Shown piece after piece: positions 7,684 to 15,360 of a DNA stretch of 33,695 bases (within the stretch, counting starts at the first letter, position 1; every line of letters begins with the position of its first letter). The notes under the pieces are model-generated. The model searched no databases. It saw only the letters and a list, made by a program, of their open reading frames with translations, and was not told where the DNA came from. The DNA lies in contig CALKJO010000024.1 in NCBI GenBank assembly GCA_937995825.1, positions 1 to 33,695 of the forward strand. Reading direction: 5' to 3'. Made by a program: the position numbers and the translations under genes. Source of the stretch: an uncultured Anaerolineae bacterium. GTDB lineage: Bacteria > Chloroflexota > Anaerolineae > Aggregatilineales > Phototrophicaceae.

Positions 7684-8802
7684 TCAATGTAGACGGCGGT
7701 ACTTTGAATAGCCGACTGGCTCGATCAGCCCCTCGATCTCCAGGGTGGTGATAATGCCGAGGATCGTCAGCGGCGAAATTCCCATCTTTTGAGCCAGATC
7801 GTCAGTATGCTGAGGCTCTCGGCTGAGCAGATCAAGGAGCAGCTGTTCGTTGGGATCGAGCGCGCGCGCTGGCGCGGTTGGGTCGGCAGTTGCTTCCACT
7901 GCTTCAATTGTGACTGATCTGAATGGCGGCGTGCCTCCCAGCGCAGACAGGATGTCATTTGCCCCGCTGACAAGATGCGCGCCCGCGTCTGCGAGGCTGC
8001 GCAGCCCTTCAGAATTTGGGAGTGAGCGGCGGATGAGCGCATCCAACACAAAGACTGGGCGATGCTGTTTGCAGGCGGCTTGAGCTGTGTAGAGCGCGCC
8101 GCTCTTGGCGGGTGCTTCGACGATGACGACACCATCTGCCCAGCCGCTCAGGGTGCGGTTGCGGCGCGGAAAGCTGCGCTTCAGTGGACGCGCCCCAAGC
8201 GCAAACTCCGTCACAAGCGCGCCTCGATCAGCAATGCGTTCGGACAGCGCCCGGTGTTTGGTTGGGTAGATCACATCGATGCCGTTGGCAAGGATGGCAG
8301 TCGTATAACCTTCGACATCCAGCGCGCCCTCATGGGCTGCTGTGTCGATCCCCTCTGCCAGCCCGCTGATAATGGTGACCCCCTGCGCCGCCAGTTCACG
8401 GGCGAGCTGGCGCGCCGCCGCGATCCCATCCGGTGTTGCGGAGCGCGTCCCGACGATGGCGAGCGCTGGCGCGGTTGGGTCGGGCAGTCTGCCGCGCACA
8501 TAGAACAATCCTGGCGTACTGCTGAGTGCGGCAAGTCGGTGTGGATAGGCGGCGTCTGCCATCGTGACGAGATATGCGCCGGCACGCTCAACTCGGCTCG
8601 CCGCGCGCTCCAGATCAAGGCGTGGTCGATGGGCAGCGATAGAGGCGAGCGCCGAGCTGGTGAAGCCAGCAAGGTAGAGGCTTTCCGGCGCGGCTTCCCA
8701 GGCGGTTTGCAGATCGCCGAAGGCGCGCCACAAGGCAGCCAAGCGATATGTGCCGACATTGGGAATCATGCTGAAACCGAGCCAGTATAACGAGTCGCTC
8801 AT
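7684..8802 (-). CDS. dprA: DNA-processing protein DprA
   Basis: A 372-residue DprA/Smf protein, which loads RecA on incoming single-stranded DNA during natural transformation. The N-terminal helical region (LYWLGFSMIPNVGTYRL) is followed by the Rossmann core with IVGTRSATPDG, ISGLAEGIDTAAHEGAL, the FPRRNRTLSGWADGVVIVEA signature and SGALYTAQAA. It ends in a winged-helix domain (DLAQKMGISPLTILGIITTLEIEGLIEPVG). An ATG six bases further upstream (8808) would leave no spacing to the strong GGGAGGAG at 8809-8816, so the ATG at 8802, with a six-base spacer, is preferred. It sits between rimM and topA. Confidence 0.95.
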   Translation of the reverse strand: MSDSLYWLGFSMIPNVGTYRLAALWRAFGDLQTAWEAAPESLYLAGFTSSALASIAAHRPRLDLERAASRVERAGAYLVTMADAAYPHRLAALSSTPGLFYVRGRLPDPTAPALAIVGTRSATPDGIAAARQLARELAAQGVTIISGLAEGIDTAAHEGALDVEGYTTAILANGIDVIYPTKHRALSERIADRGALVTEFALGARPLKRSFPRRNRTLSGWADGVVIVEAPAKSGALYTAQAACKQHRPVFVLDALIRRSLPNSEGLRSLADAGAHLVSGANDILSALGGTPPFRSVTIEAVEATADPTAPARALDPNEQLLLDLLSREPQHTDDLAQKMGISPLTILGIITTLEIEGLIEPVGYSKYRRLH

Positions 8803-8808
8803 CAGCAT

Positions 8809-8816
8809 CTCCTCCC
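8809..8816 (-). promoter_or_regulatory. Shine-Dalgarno that fixes the dprA start
   Basis: GGGAGGAG lies six bases before the ATG at 8802 and directly abuts the alternative ATG at 8808, so it selects the downstream start. Confidence 0.7.
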
Positions 8817-8840
8817 ATCAAATCACACCATCAAATCACA
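8815..8840. repeat. Perfect 13-bp tandem duplication between rimM and dprA
   Basis: CCATCAAATCACA occurs twice head to tail (8815-8827 and 8828-8840), immediately upstream of the dprA ribosome binding site and just after the rimM stop. It looks like a recent slippage or duplication event; no function is evident. Confidence 0.8.
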
Positions 8841-8843
8841 AGT

Positions 8844-9392
8844 CTATCTGCCGAGCAAGCCGTCCATCAAATGAATAGTGACCACGCGGGCGTTGGCGTC
8901 GATCTTCAGGATGCATTCATCGATTGCAGGCACGAGGACTTCGCCATGCTGCGGGCTGTCCACGACATAGACATCGTTGGCGCCAGTCTCAATAATGTCG
9001 ACGATCTCGCCGAAGGACTCGCCTGTATCTGTCTGAACTGCCATGCCGATCAGTTCGAATAGGTAGACTTCGCCTTCATCAAGCGGCACTGCTTGATCGA
9101 GCGGGATCATCACTAGCAGATCGCGCAGCCGTTCGGCGGCATTGCGATCATCAATTTCGCTAAGCTTGAGGAGTCCATATTCCTTGTTCGTCCTGAGCGC
9201 TTCGATCGTAAAGGTCTGCATTTGGCTGTCGCTGACATCTTCACCAACATAAAGCTGTTTTCCTGCTGTAAGGCGTTCAGGATAGTCGGTCAGGATGCGC
9301 AGGCGAAGCTCACCGCGAATGCCATGCGGACGCAGAATTTCGCCGACGATCAGATACTGCGGCGGTTCTAGCGGTATCGAGCGCGGGGGCAT
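8844..9392 (-). CDS. rimM: Ribosome maturation factor RimM
   Basis: A 182-residue RimM. It binds S19 and helps assemble the 30S head. The N-terminal beta-barrel domain shows YLIVGEILRPHGIRGELRLR (about residues 13-32), and the C-terminal PRC-barrel shows YLFELIGM...GEIVDIIETGANDVYVV and VLVPAIDECI. The length is normal. The ATG follows the khpA stop by one base, so it is tightly coupled. In many bacteria trmD would follow; here dprA does. Confidence 0.95.
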   Translation of the reverse strand: MPPRSIPLEPPQYLIVGEILRPHGIRGELRLRILTDYPERLTAGKQLYVGEDVSDSQMQTFTIEALRTNKEYGLLKLSEIDDRNAAERLRDLLVMIPLDQAVPLDEGEVYLFELIGMAVQTDTGESFGEIVDIIETGANDVYVVDSPQHGEVLVPAIDECILKIDANARVVTIHLMDGLLGR

Positions 9393-9393
9393 A

Positions 9394-9618
9394 TCAGACG
9401 ATTTTCAAAATCACGCGCTTGTCTCGCTGTTCGTTGACAGCGAGCAGCACGCGCAGGGCATTTGCGACCTTGCCGTTTTTCCCGATAATGCGTCCAGTGT
9501 CGCGCTGCGCAACATGCAGCTCAATGATGATCGACGAGCTGGTGTCCCGTCGTCTTACGCGCACCTGAGTTGGATCATCGACCAGGCTTTTCGCGACGTA
9601 TTCGATCAAGTCTTCCAT
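9394..9618 (-). CDS. khpA: KH-domain RNA-binding protein (KhpA/YlqC family)
   Basis: A 74-residue small KH protein that binds RNA, usually as a partner of KhpB. The ATG at 9618 gives the family start MEDLIEYVAKSLVDDPTQV. The longer open frame back to 9714 runs through a hairpin and is not family-like. The KH signature is GRIIGKNGKVANALRVLL. Placement between rpsP and rimM is the classical one. The Shine-Dalgarno is weak (GAG words 10-18 bases upstream). Confidence 0.93.
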   Translation of the reverse strand: MEDLIEYVAKSLVDDPTQVRVRRRDTSSSIIIELHVAQRDTGRIIGKNGKVANALRVLLAVNEQRDKRVILKIV

Positions 9619-9671
9619 GATGGCGCTCAATCTCAAAAATTCAGAAGTGTGCAGACTTGAAAAGAATATCG

Positions 9672-9706
9672 AAAAGTGGCGCGGAGTTCGTTTCCGACCA
9701 CTTTTT
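9672..9706 (-). terminator. Intra-operon hairpin between rpsP and khpA (terminator or attenuator candidate)
   Basis: AAAAGTGG pairs with CCACTTTT over 8 bp, with an inner CGGA/TCCG stem and an A-tract and T-tract on the two sides. It lies in the 113-base gap downstream of rpsP. Because khpA and rimM have no evident separate promoter, it may attenuate rather than fully end transcription, or act as a processing site. A small CTCAC/GTGAG stem lies next to it at about 9709-9721. Confidence 0.6.
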
Positions 9707-9731
9707 GCACTCACTATGTGAGAAAACGCCG

Positions 9732-10121
9732 CTACTCGCTGACTTTCTTCATCTTACCTTCGCCCGGTCCAGGTGATGGAAACCGAGTCTTCGGGCTGAC
9801 GGGCGCAGCGACGGCTTTTGCCGCTTCTGCCTCGGCGACCAGTGTCTCCATCGCTTCACCCGCCTTTAGGCGCGCGAACCGGTCGAGTGTTCCGGTGCGG
9901 CGCAGGACATACACAGCAGCATCGCTGGGCTGCGCGCCGACGCTAAGCCAGTATAAGGCGCGTGCTTCATTGACAATATCAGTCGCCGGCTGGGTGCGCG
10001 GGTTGTGATGCCCAATGATCTCGATGAAGCCGCCGTTGCGGGCGCTGCGCTGATCGGCAACCACAAGACGATAGCTCGGCTGTTTCTTCAGACCGACGCG
10101 GCGCAAACGAATACGAACCAT
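9732..10121 (-). CDS. rpsP: 30S ribosomal protein bS16
   Basis: A 129-residue S16 protein of the small ribosomal subunit. The start at 10121 gives the universal MVRIRLRRVGLKKQPSYRLVV; the open frame continues 11 codons upstream without support. Other landmarks are SARNGGFIEIIGHHNPRTQP and ALYWLSVGAQPSDAVYVLRRTG-like sequence (ALYWLSVGAQPSDAAVYVLR). It is longer than the usual 80-90 residues because of an Ala/Glu-rich and Pro/Lys-rich tail (about residues 87-129). AAGG lies five bases before the ATG. It is the second gene of the ffh operon. Confidence 0.96.
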   Translation of the reverse strand: MVRIRLRRVGLKKQPSYRLVVADQRSARNGGFIEIIGHHNPRTQPATDIVNEARALYWLSVGAQPSDAAVYVLRRTGTLDRFARLKAGEAMETLVAEAEAAKAVAAPVSPKTRFPSPGPGEGKMKKVSE

Positions 10122-10147
10122 AGAACCTTGACTCCTCAATCGATACG

Positions 10148-10178
10148 CTCTCAAGCGTCTGATCGATCAGACGGAGAG
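10148..10178. promoter_or_regulatory. 18-bp perfect palindrome in a longer hairpin upstream of rpsP
   Basis: CGTCTGATCGATCAGACG (10156-10173) is a perfect palindrome. It is extended by CTCTC/GAGAG arms (10148-10152 and 10174-10178) with a three-base bulge. It sits 35 bases before the rpsP ATG in the ffh-rpsP gap. As RNA it would form a long hairpin in the rpsP 5' region; as DNA it could be an operator. Confidence 0.6.
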
Positions 10179-10185
10179 CCACTGG

Positions 10186-10230
10186 CACAAAAAATTGTGA
10201 CTCAGTAGCGGAAGGGAAGACATTCTTCCC
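10186..10230 (-). other. Two further small hairpins between ffh and rpsP
   Basis: CACAA-4-TTGTG (10186-10199) and GGGAAG-5-CTTCCC (10214-10230, touching the ffh stop codon) fold on the transcript downstream of ffh. The first has a T-rich loop rather than a tail, so neither is a convincing terminator. They may be processing or stability elements. Confidence 0.4.
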
Positions 10231-11615
10231 TAGCGCGGAAAGCGACCGCGTGGCTTGCCGCCGCCTGGCTTTGCTCCGGGAGGCATGGGCATCTGCCCTG
10301 CGCCGGGCAAGCCGGGGAAGCGCCCCTTGCGGACTTTCTTCATGAGTTCCTGCATATCGGCGAACTGCTTCAAGACCTCATTCACGTCCCGAACCTCAAC
10401 CCCGCTGCCCGCGGCGATGCGCTTACGGCGGCTGGCATTGATGATTTTGGGATTAGCACGCTCGCCTTTCGTCATGGAATTGATGATCGCCTCAACTTTC
10501 TTCAGGCGCTTTTCCATATCCTGCTCGTTAATCTGGTCGCGCAGGCGGTTCATGCCTGGGATCATGCCGAGCAGGCTGGCGAACGACCCCATCTTGCGAA
10601 TCCGCTGAAGCTGTTCCAGAAAATCCTGCAATGTGAACTGATTTTCCATCAGTTTCTTTTGCAGTCGGATGGCTTCCTGTTCGTCGAACGCTTCTTCAGC
10701 TTTCTCGATCAGGGTGAGGACATCGCCCATGCCGAGAATGCGCTGCGCCAGCCGGTCGGGATGGAACTGTTCGAAGCCGTCGAGCTTCTCGCTCGTGCCG
10801 AGAAACTTGATCGGGACGCCGGTCACTGCCCGCATCGAGAGCGCTGCGCCGCCGCGCGAGTCGCCATCGACTTTCGTCAGGATCAAGCCCGTGATGCCGA
10901 GACGCTGATTGAAGCCCTCGGCGATGTTGACCGCTTCCTGACCCGTCATCGAGTCCGCGACTAGGATGATCTCAGCGGGGTTTGTCCGCTTTTTGATCTC
11001 CTCCAGCTCGGTCATCAGTGTATCGTCGATCTGAAGGCGTCCGGCGGTGTCGAGAATGACGACGGCGGCGTCGGCTTCGCGAGCGGCTTTGACTCCGCGC
11101 TGACAGATGTCTGGCGGCTTGGCGGAAACGCCTTCTTGATAGATCGGGACGTTGATCTGCTTTGCCAGCGTCACCAATTGATCGACGGCGGCGGGGCGAT
11201 AGGTATCGGCGGCAACCAGAAACGGCTGCTTGCCTTCCCGCCGCAGATAGAGCGCGAGCTTAGCGGCGGTGGTGGTTTTGCCCGACCCTTGCAGTCCGAC
11301 CAGCATGATGACATGCGGCTTGAAGCTGCCCGTGAAATCGAGCCTGCCGCCTTCGCCGAGCGTCGTCAGCAGCTCTTCATGGACGATCTTGACGACCATC
11401 TGACCAGGCTTGAGGCTCTTGGCGACTTCCGCACCGACAGCGCGATCCTTGACCCGCTTGACGAAGTCCTTGACGACCGACAGTGACACGTCCGCCTCAA
11501 GCAGCGCCATGCGCACCTCGCGCATCGCCGCATCGACATCTTTTTCAGTCAGTTTGCCGACGCGACCCAAGCCATCGAAGATGCCCTGCAGCCGATTGCT
11601 GAGATTCTCAAACAT
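10230..11615 (-). CDS. ffh: Signal recognition particle protein Ffh (SRP54)
   Basis: A 461-residue GTPase that binds signal sequences on ribosomes together with SRP RNA and hands them to FtsY. The N domain (1-90) is followed by the G domain with G1 GLQGSGKTT, DTYRPAAVDQL, G3 LDTAGRLQ, LVADSMTGQEAV and G4 TKVDGDSRGG. The methionine-rich M domain (about 305-430) contains GMIPGMNRLRDQINEQ. It ends in a Gly/Pro/Arg-rich tail. Length and motifs are all typical. It is the first gene of the ffh-rpsP-khpA-rimM-dprA-topA block, directly behind a strong promoter. Confidence 0.98.
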   Translation of the reverse strand: MFENLSNRLQGIFDGLGRVGKLTEKDVDAAMREVRMALLEADVSLSVVKDFVKRVKDRAVGAEVAKSLKPGQMVVKIVHEELLTTLGEGGRLDFTGSFKPHVIMLVGLQGSGKTTTAAKLALYLRREGKQPFLVAADTYRPAAVDQLVTLAKQINVPIYQEGVSAKPPDICQRGVKAAREADAAVVILDTAGRLQIDDTLMTELEEIKKRTNPAEIILVADSMTGQEAVNIAEGFNQRLGITGLILTKVDGDSRGGAALSMRAVTGVPIKFLGTSEKLDGFEQFHPDRLAQRILGMGDVLTLIEKAEEAFDEQEAIRLQKKLMENQFTLQDFLEQLQRIRKMGSFASLLGMIPGMNRLRDQINEQDMEKRLKKVEAIINSMTKGERANPKIINASRRKRIAAGSGVEVRDVNEVLKQFADMQELMKKVRKGRFPGLPGAGQMPMPPGAKPGGGKPRGRFPR

Positions 11616-11645
11616 GCGTGTCCCGCCGATTTATCACTCTTGCCC

Positions 11646-11674
11646 ATTCTAAAAGACGGCTTAATGAGCGTCAA
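11646..11674 (-). promoter_or_regulatory. Consensus-like promoter for the ffh operon
   Basis: On the minus strand TTGACG (11669-11674) and TAGAAT (11646-11651) are spaced 17 bases apart, 30 bases before the ffh ATG. This is the best housekeeping promoter match in the window, and it probably drives ffh through at least rpsP. Confidence 0.75.
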
Positions 11675-11687
11675 TGGTTGGGGGGCA

Positions 11688-12206
11688 TTAAGAACCGGGT
11701 TCTTCAACGGGGAGAACCAGCGAACGGTAATCGCGATTGAAATAGATCAGCGGCGGCGCAGCGCGCTCTTGACTGCCGGTAGTCAGCACGTCACCGATGA
11801 CGATCCAATGCGTGCCGCCGTCGTGGAGCGTGTTGATCGCGCAGTCGAGCCATGCAATTGAGACGGCGAGAATGGGCGCACCTGACTCATAGGTCATGGT
11901 TGCCAATCCTTCAAAGCGCTGGGCATGATCGAGATTGGGAACACGACCAGCGAAGCGGTTGGAGATGTCGGCATGTCCTTCACCGAGAATGGAGACACCA
12001 AAAACGCGCGATTGAAGGATCAGCGAGGTTGTGTAGGCATTTTTGCTCAGACACACCAGGATCATCGGTGGTTCCAGCGACAGGGAATTGAATGCGCTGA
12101 CGGTCATGCCGGAAATCTGACCCTCAAACTGGGTAGTGACGACAGAAACACCGCTTGCCCAGTGACAAAGGGTGTCGCGCATCATTTGGGGGGTGACGGA
12201 AGCCAT
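11688..12206 (-). CDS. Flavin reductase-like FMN-binding protein
   Basis: A 172-residue protein of the flavin reductase-like (split-barrel) family, expected to bind FMN and reduce free flavin with NAD(P)H, often for a partner monooxygenase. Typical words are FRDTLCHWASGVSVVTT-like sequence at residues 8-24, GMTVSAFNSLSLEPPMILVCLSK-like core and GDVLTTGSQERAAPPLIYFNRDYRSL at the end. No partner oxygenase is visible. The gene is flanked upstream by the terminator of the neighbouring operon and downstream by the ffh promoter, so it is probably transcribed alone. The true substrate is unknown. Confidence 0.88.
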   Translation of the reverse strand: MASVTPQMMRDTLCHWASGVSVVTTQFEGQISGMTVSAFNSLSLEPPMILVCLSKNAYTTSLILQSRVFGVSILGEGHADISNRFAGRVPNLDHAQRFEGLATMTYESGAPILAVSIAWLDCAINTLHDGGTHWIVIGDVLTTGSQERAAPPLIYFNRDYRSLVLPVEEPGS

Positions 12207-12263
12207 CGATCTCTGCCTTTTTAAGCTGTTGAAGACGTTTATGAATTAATGTATGCAAGTGTA

Positions 12264-12300
12264 ATCGAAAATCCGGCGAAGTGTTAACCGGACTTTCGAT
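12264..12300 (-). terminator. Terminator-like hairpin after the phosphoglycerate mutase-like gene
   Basis: ATCGAAA-x-TCCGG (12264-12276) pairs with CCGGA-x-TTTCGAT (12288-12300) with one mismatch, over an 11-base loop. It sits just past the stop at 12307 and separates the MurJ operon from the flavin reductase gene. The trailing T-run is weak (TTTTCGATT). Confidence 0.55.
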
Positions 12301-12306
12301 CAGGGT

Positions 12307-13233
12307 TCACACAGTGAGGAAACGCGCCATCGCCGGGGCGATGTCTGCCAGCGTGCGGATGTCGGCGGCGCAGGTCTCACGGTGGAGTCCCACGATGACA
12401 GTAGCGACATCGTTCTCAGTGTGTTTGCCGTGACTCAAGTCTTCCATGTTGCCGTGATCGCTGGTGATGATCATCAGCCCATGTTCATCATCCCAGGCAT
12501 CCAGCGCGCCCGCCATGACGGCGTCGAACAGGGTGAGCAGTTGAACGCCTTCCTCCATCGTGCCGCGATGCCCGATCATGTCGGTCAGCCAGTGCGAAAA
12601 CATGGCGAAATCGTAGCGCTGCGCGATCTCGACCATTTTTTGACCTGCTTCATATGGTGAGTAAAGCGGCGTGTCAGTGTAGCCAAGGTAGGTGCGCAGG
12701 GCTTCTCCTGTCCAGTCCACAGCCAGGGCATCGCCAGAGTAGAATTCGCGCTCTCCGAACATCGGCAGCCCCGCCTGATGTAGCGCCTCCTGATAGCTGG
12801 CGCGCAGCGCTTTACCGCTGGCGATTTCTTCGTGTCGGCGCGGCGGGTAGCCTTCGATCAGCGCGGCGCGTTTGCCCGCTCGGACAGCGCGCAGAAAAAA
12901 ATTATCCTCCGCCAGCAGAGCGCGGATCGCTTGGTTAGGGCGTGGTCCGTAGTGTTCACCGATCAGCGCGGGGATATTCCGTCCGGTGATGATCGCCGCC
13001 TGACCGCTGGCGCTCTGGGGCTTCCCAGGCACGCCCATGCGCGGATCGGTGGGAATGAACAGACTGCGCGTTGTGTTCACACGCTGGCTTGATTTCAACC
13101 AGCGCTGACTGCCCGCAAGCGCCGATAGGGTAGGGTATTCCGCAGCGGCAAAGGGATTGCAGTCAGGGTTATCATCGCCAAGCCCAATGCCATCCATGAA
13201 GATCAGGAGGATGTGGCGGTGTGAGCGGGTCAA
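12307..13233 (-). CDS. Phosphoglycerate mutase-like metalloenzyme (alkaline phosphatase superfamily)
   Basis: A 308-residue protein of the PF01676-type metalloenzyme family. The metal-binding start is LLIFMDGIGLGDDNPD (residues 9-24), the probable nucleophilic serine lies in QSASGQAAIITGRN, and the later metal ligands are in FSHWLTDMIGHRGT and ITSDHGNMEDLSHGKHTEN. It is shorter than a true cofactor-independent phosphoglycerate mutase (about 510 residues), so it is more likely a phosphatase, phosphopentomutase-like or unknown phosphoryl-transfer enzyme. The start overlaps the thioredoxin gene by four bases (ATGA). Its place behind murJ and a membrane thioredoxin hints at an envelope-related task, but the substrate cannot be read from the sequence. 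Confidence 0.85.
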   Translation of the reverse strand: MTRSHRHILLIFMDGIGLGDDNPDCNPFAAAEYPTLSALAGSQRWLKSSQRVNTTRSLFIPTDPRMGVPGKPQSASGQAAIITGRNIPALIGEHYGPRPNQAIRALLAEDNFFLRAVRAGKRAALIEGYPPRRHEEIASGKALRASYQEALHQAGLPMFGEREFYSGDALAVDWTGEALRTYLGYTDTPLYSPYEAGQKMVEIAQRYDFAMFSHWLTDMIGHRGTMEEGVQLLTLFDAVMAGALDAWDDEHGLMIITSDHGNMEDLSHGKHTENDVATVIVGLHRETCAADIRTLADIAPAMARFLTV

Positions 13234-13745
13234 GGGCTGCTCGTCAAACTATCTGTTGGAATCAGACGGCGAATATCCGCGATCTGCGGCGGTAGATGGC
13301 TGCGCCATGCCTCTTGTCCTTGAGGGTTGAAGAGGATGAATTCCGGCGTATAGGAGAAACCATAGACTTCTCTAAGCTCGCGGCCAAAATCGGTATGAAT
13401 GTCGATGCGCAGGACATTGACTGCGCTGGGGAAGGCAGCCTGGATGTCTGCGATTAGCGCATCGACAGCGGGACGCGCTGTCATGCAGCCAATGCAGTAA
13501 TTGCTGAAAAACTCGATCAGGGTGGGTTTACCGTTGCCGATGACGGCGCGCGCTGCCTGCGCGCTGCTGACATCGCTCAGTCCAGGGCGGAGCAAGAAGA
13601 AAACGGCGACCGCCAGCACAAGCGCCGTGCCAGAGGCAGACAGCATGACGCGCCAGCTTGCGCAGCGTGAACGCAGCACCACCAGCAGCAGCGCGATGCC
13701 ACTGATAGTGAAAAAGACGAATGAAAACTGATTAGCAATCGTCAT
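13230..13745 (-). CDS. Membrane-anchored thioredoxin-family protein
   Basis: A 171-residue protein with two N-terminal TM helices (about residues 6-25 and 35-53) and an extracytoplasmic thioredoxin fold. The redox motif is C84-I-G-C87 in FFSNYCIGCMTARPAVD, and the fold's cis-proline region is GFSYTPEFILFNPQG. This resembles TlpA/HCF164-like thiol-disulfide proteins working outside the membrane. Overlaps of four bases with murJ upstream and the metalloenzyme gene downstream show strict translational coupling. The client protein is unknown; the upstream peptidase with an active-site cysteine is a possible candidate by context only. Confidence 0.88.
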   Translation of the reverse strand: MTIANQFSFVFFTISGIALLLVVLRSRCASWRVMLSASGTALVLAVAVFFLLRPGLSDVSSAQAARAVIGNGKPTLIEFFSNYCIGCMTARPAVDALIADIQAAFPSAVNVLRIDIHTDFGRELREVYGFSYTPEFILFNPQGQEAWRSHLPPQIADIRRLIPTDSLTSSP

Positions 13746-15349
13746 ATAAGGACTCTCCGACCAATAAAACGCTCTCTAATCAGACGAATGAACATAGTCA
13801 GTTCTTCCATGCGCAGCAGCAGCGCAGTGATCCCGAAAGCGAGCGCGCCTACGACCACCTGAATGCCGATTTCCACAGCCGTAATGATCAGACCCTGCTC
13901 AGCAAGCTCGATCACACGCCAGCCGGCATCGATCACCAGCACCGCCAGCGCCATCACCAGACTGGACGCGAGCGCCTTGCCAGTCGTGCGCGCCAGCGCA
14001 CTTTCATTGACCCCATGCCAGCGGCGGCGCAGCAGATAGAGCAGAAACAGCACCTCGACCGCTGTCCCCAGCGAATTGGCGAGTGCCAAGCCGCTCACAA
14101 GCCCCAATTCGCCGAAGTAAAATGCCAGTCCGAGGTTGATCGCCGCGCCGATCAGCGCCGCCCATAGCGGTGTCAGCGTGTCTTTATCGGCGTAGAAGCT
14201 GCGGGCGACGACTTCCATCATCGAATGGACGACGATGCCGAGCGCGAAAAACTGCAAGGTGCTGTAGACCAGCGCAGAGGCGGTCGAGTCGAATGCGCCG
14301 CGTTCGAGCAGGCTGATCAGCGGACGCCCGACGACGATCAAGCCGATGGACGCGGGGATCGAGGCGGTGAGGATGAAGCGCAGTGCGCCGGACATTGCCT
14401 CTCGTTTGCCGGATTCGTCGCCGGTTTCGCTGAGCGCTGCCAATGTTGGAAAAATAACGGTTCCCATTGCCGTTCCGATCAGCGTTTGCGGAATCTGCAT
14501 CAGCCGCCACCCCCAACTGAGCGCGCTCACCGAGCCTTCGCCCAGACGTGACGCGATGCTGTTCATGACGATGAAATTGAGGCTGAAGACGCCGAGACCG
14601 GCAATACGCGGCAGCATCAGCCGGACGATGCGCCATAACTGCGGATCGCGCCAGCCCAGTTCCGGCGTCCAGCGCGCCTTGAAGCGGATCAGTCCCGGAA
14701 TCTGAATGCCCAGATGCAGTCCAGCGCCGATCACCGCGCCCGCCGCGATTCCATAAACGCCCATCGACCGAGTCAGCGCGATGACGCCGAACAAGATCCC
14801 GACATCGAACATGATCGGCGCGAGCGCGGGCAGCAGAAAGTGATTGTGGCTCTGGAGGATGCCCATCATGATGCCGCTGATTGAGAAGAGCAGCGTGCTG
14901 AGCAGCAGGATGCGCATCAGATCGACGGTCTGCGCTTGTCCGGCGGTGTCAAAACCAGGCGCGACCAAGCTGGCGACCAGCCAGGGCGCGATCAGGAATG
15001 TGATGATGCTGATGACAAGCGTTGTGAAAAAGACCGTGTTGACAACGTGGCTGGCGACGCGCCATGCGCCAGCCCGGTCGCCCTTCGCCAGAAACCCGCT
15101 GAACACTGGGATAAACGCATGACCGAGCGCGCCGCCGGCGATCAGCGTGAAGATCAGTTCGGGGATGCCGTTGGCGCTGACGAACGTGTCCCATTCCCGC
15201 CCGACGCCAAAGACTTCGGCGATGATAAACGTCTGGACGAGGCTGATCGCCTTAGCCGTGCCAAACGCGATCATGACGATCAGCGTCGAGTTGACCAGAT
15301 GGCGCGAACGGCTGGTTTCAGCGGCGGGCTGTCCCACTTCTGCGGTCAT
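13742..15349 (-). CDS. murJ: Lipid II flippase MurJ (MviN)
   Basis: A 535-residue polytopic membrane protein of the MOP superfamily with about 14 TM helices. It moves lipid II across the membrane for peptidoglycan synthesis. Family words are VNSTLIVMIAFGTAKAISLVQ at the start, IPELIFTLIAGGALGHAFIPVFSGF, and later RIAGLGVFSLNFIVMNSIASRL and MGTVIFPTLAALSE. The length is normal. It lies 11 bases after the C39-type peptidase gene and overlaps the thioredoxin gene. Confidence 0.95.
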   Translation of the reverse strand: MTAEVGQPAAETSRSRHLVNSTLIVMIAFGTAKAISLVQTFIIAEVFGVGREWDTFVSANGIPELIFTLIAGGALGHAFIPVFSGFLAKGDRAGAWRVASHVVNTVFFTTLVISIITFLIAPWLVASLVAPGFDTAGQAQTVDLMRILLLSTLLFSISGIMMGILQSHNHFLLPALAPIMFDVGILFGVIALTRSMGVYGIAAGAVIGAGLHLGIQIPGLIRFKARWTPELGWRDPQLWRIVRLMLPRIAGLGVFSLNFIVMNSIASRLGEGSVSALSWGWRLMQIPQTLIGTAMGTVIFPTLAALSETGDESGKREAMSGALRFILTASIPASIGLIVVGRPLISLLERGAFDSTASALVYSTLQFFALGIVVHSMMEVVARSFYADKDTLTPLWAALIGAAINLGLAFYFGELGLVSGLALANSLGTAVEVLFLLYLLRRRWHGVNESALARTTGKALASSLVMALAVLVIDAGWRVIELAEQGLIITAVEIGIQVVVGALAFGITALLLRMEELTMFIRLIRERFIGRRVLI

Positions 15350-15360
15350 GGATTGTCCCT

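Noticed and set aside
9394..9714. Longer KH protein from GTG 9714
   Set aside because: The extension translates a hairpin and does not resemble the family; MEDLIEYVAKSL at 9618 is the normal start.
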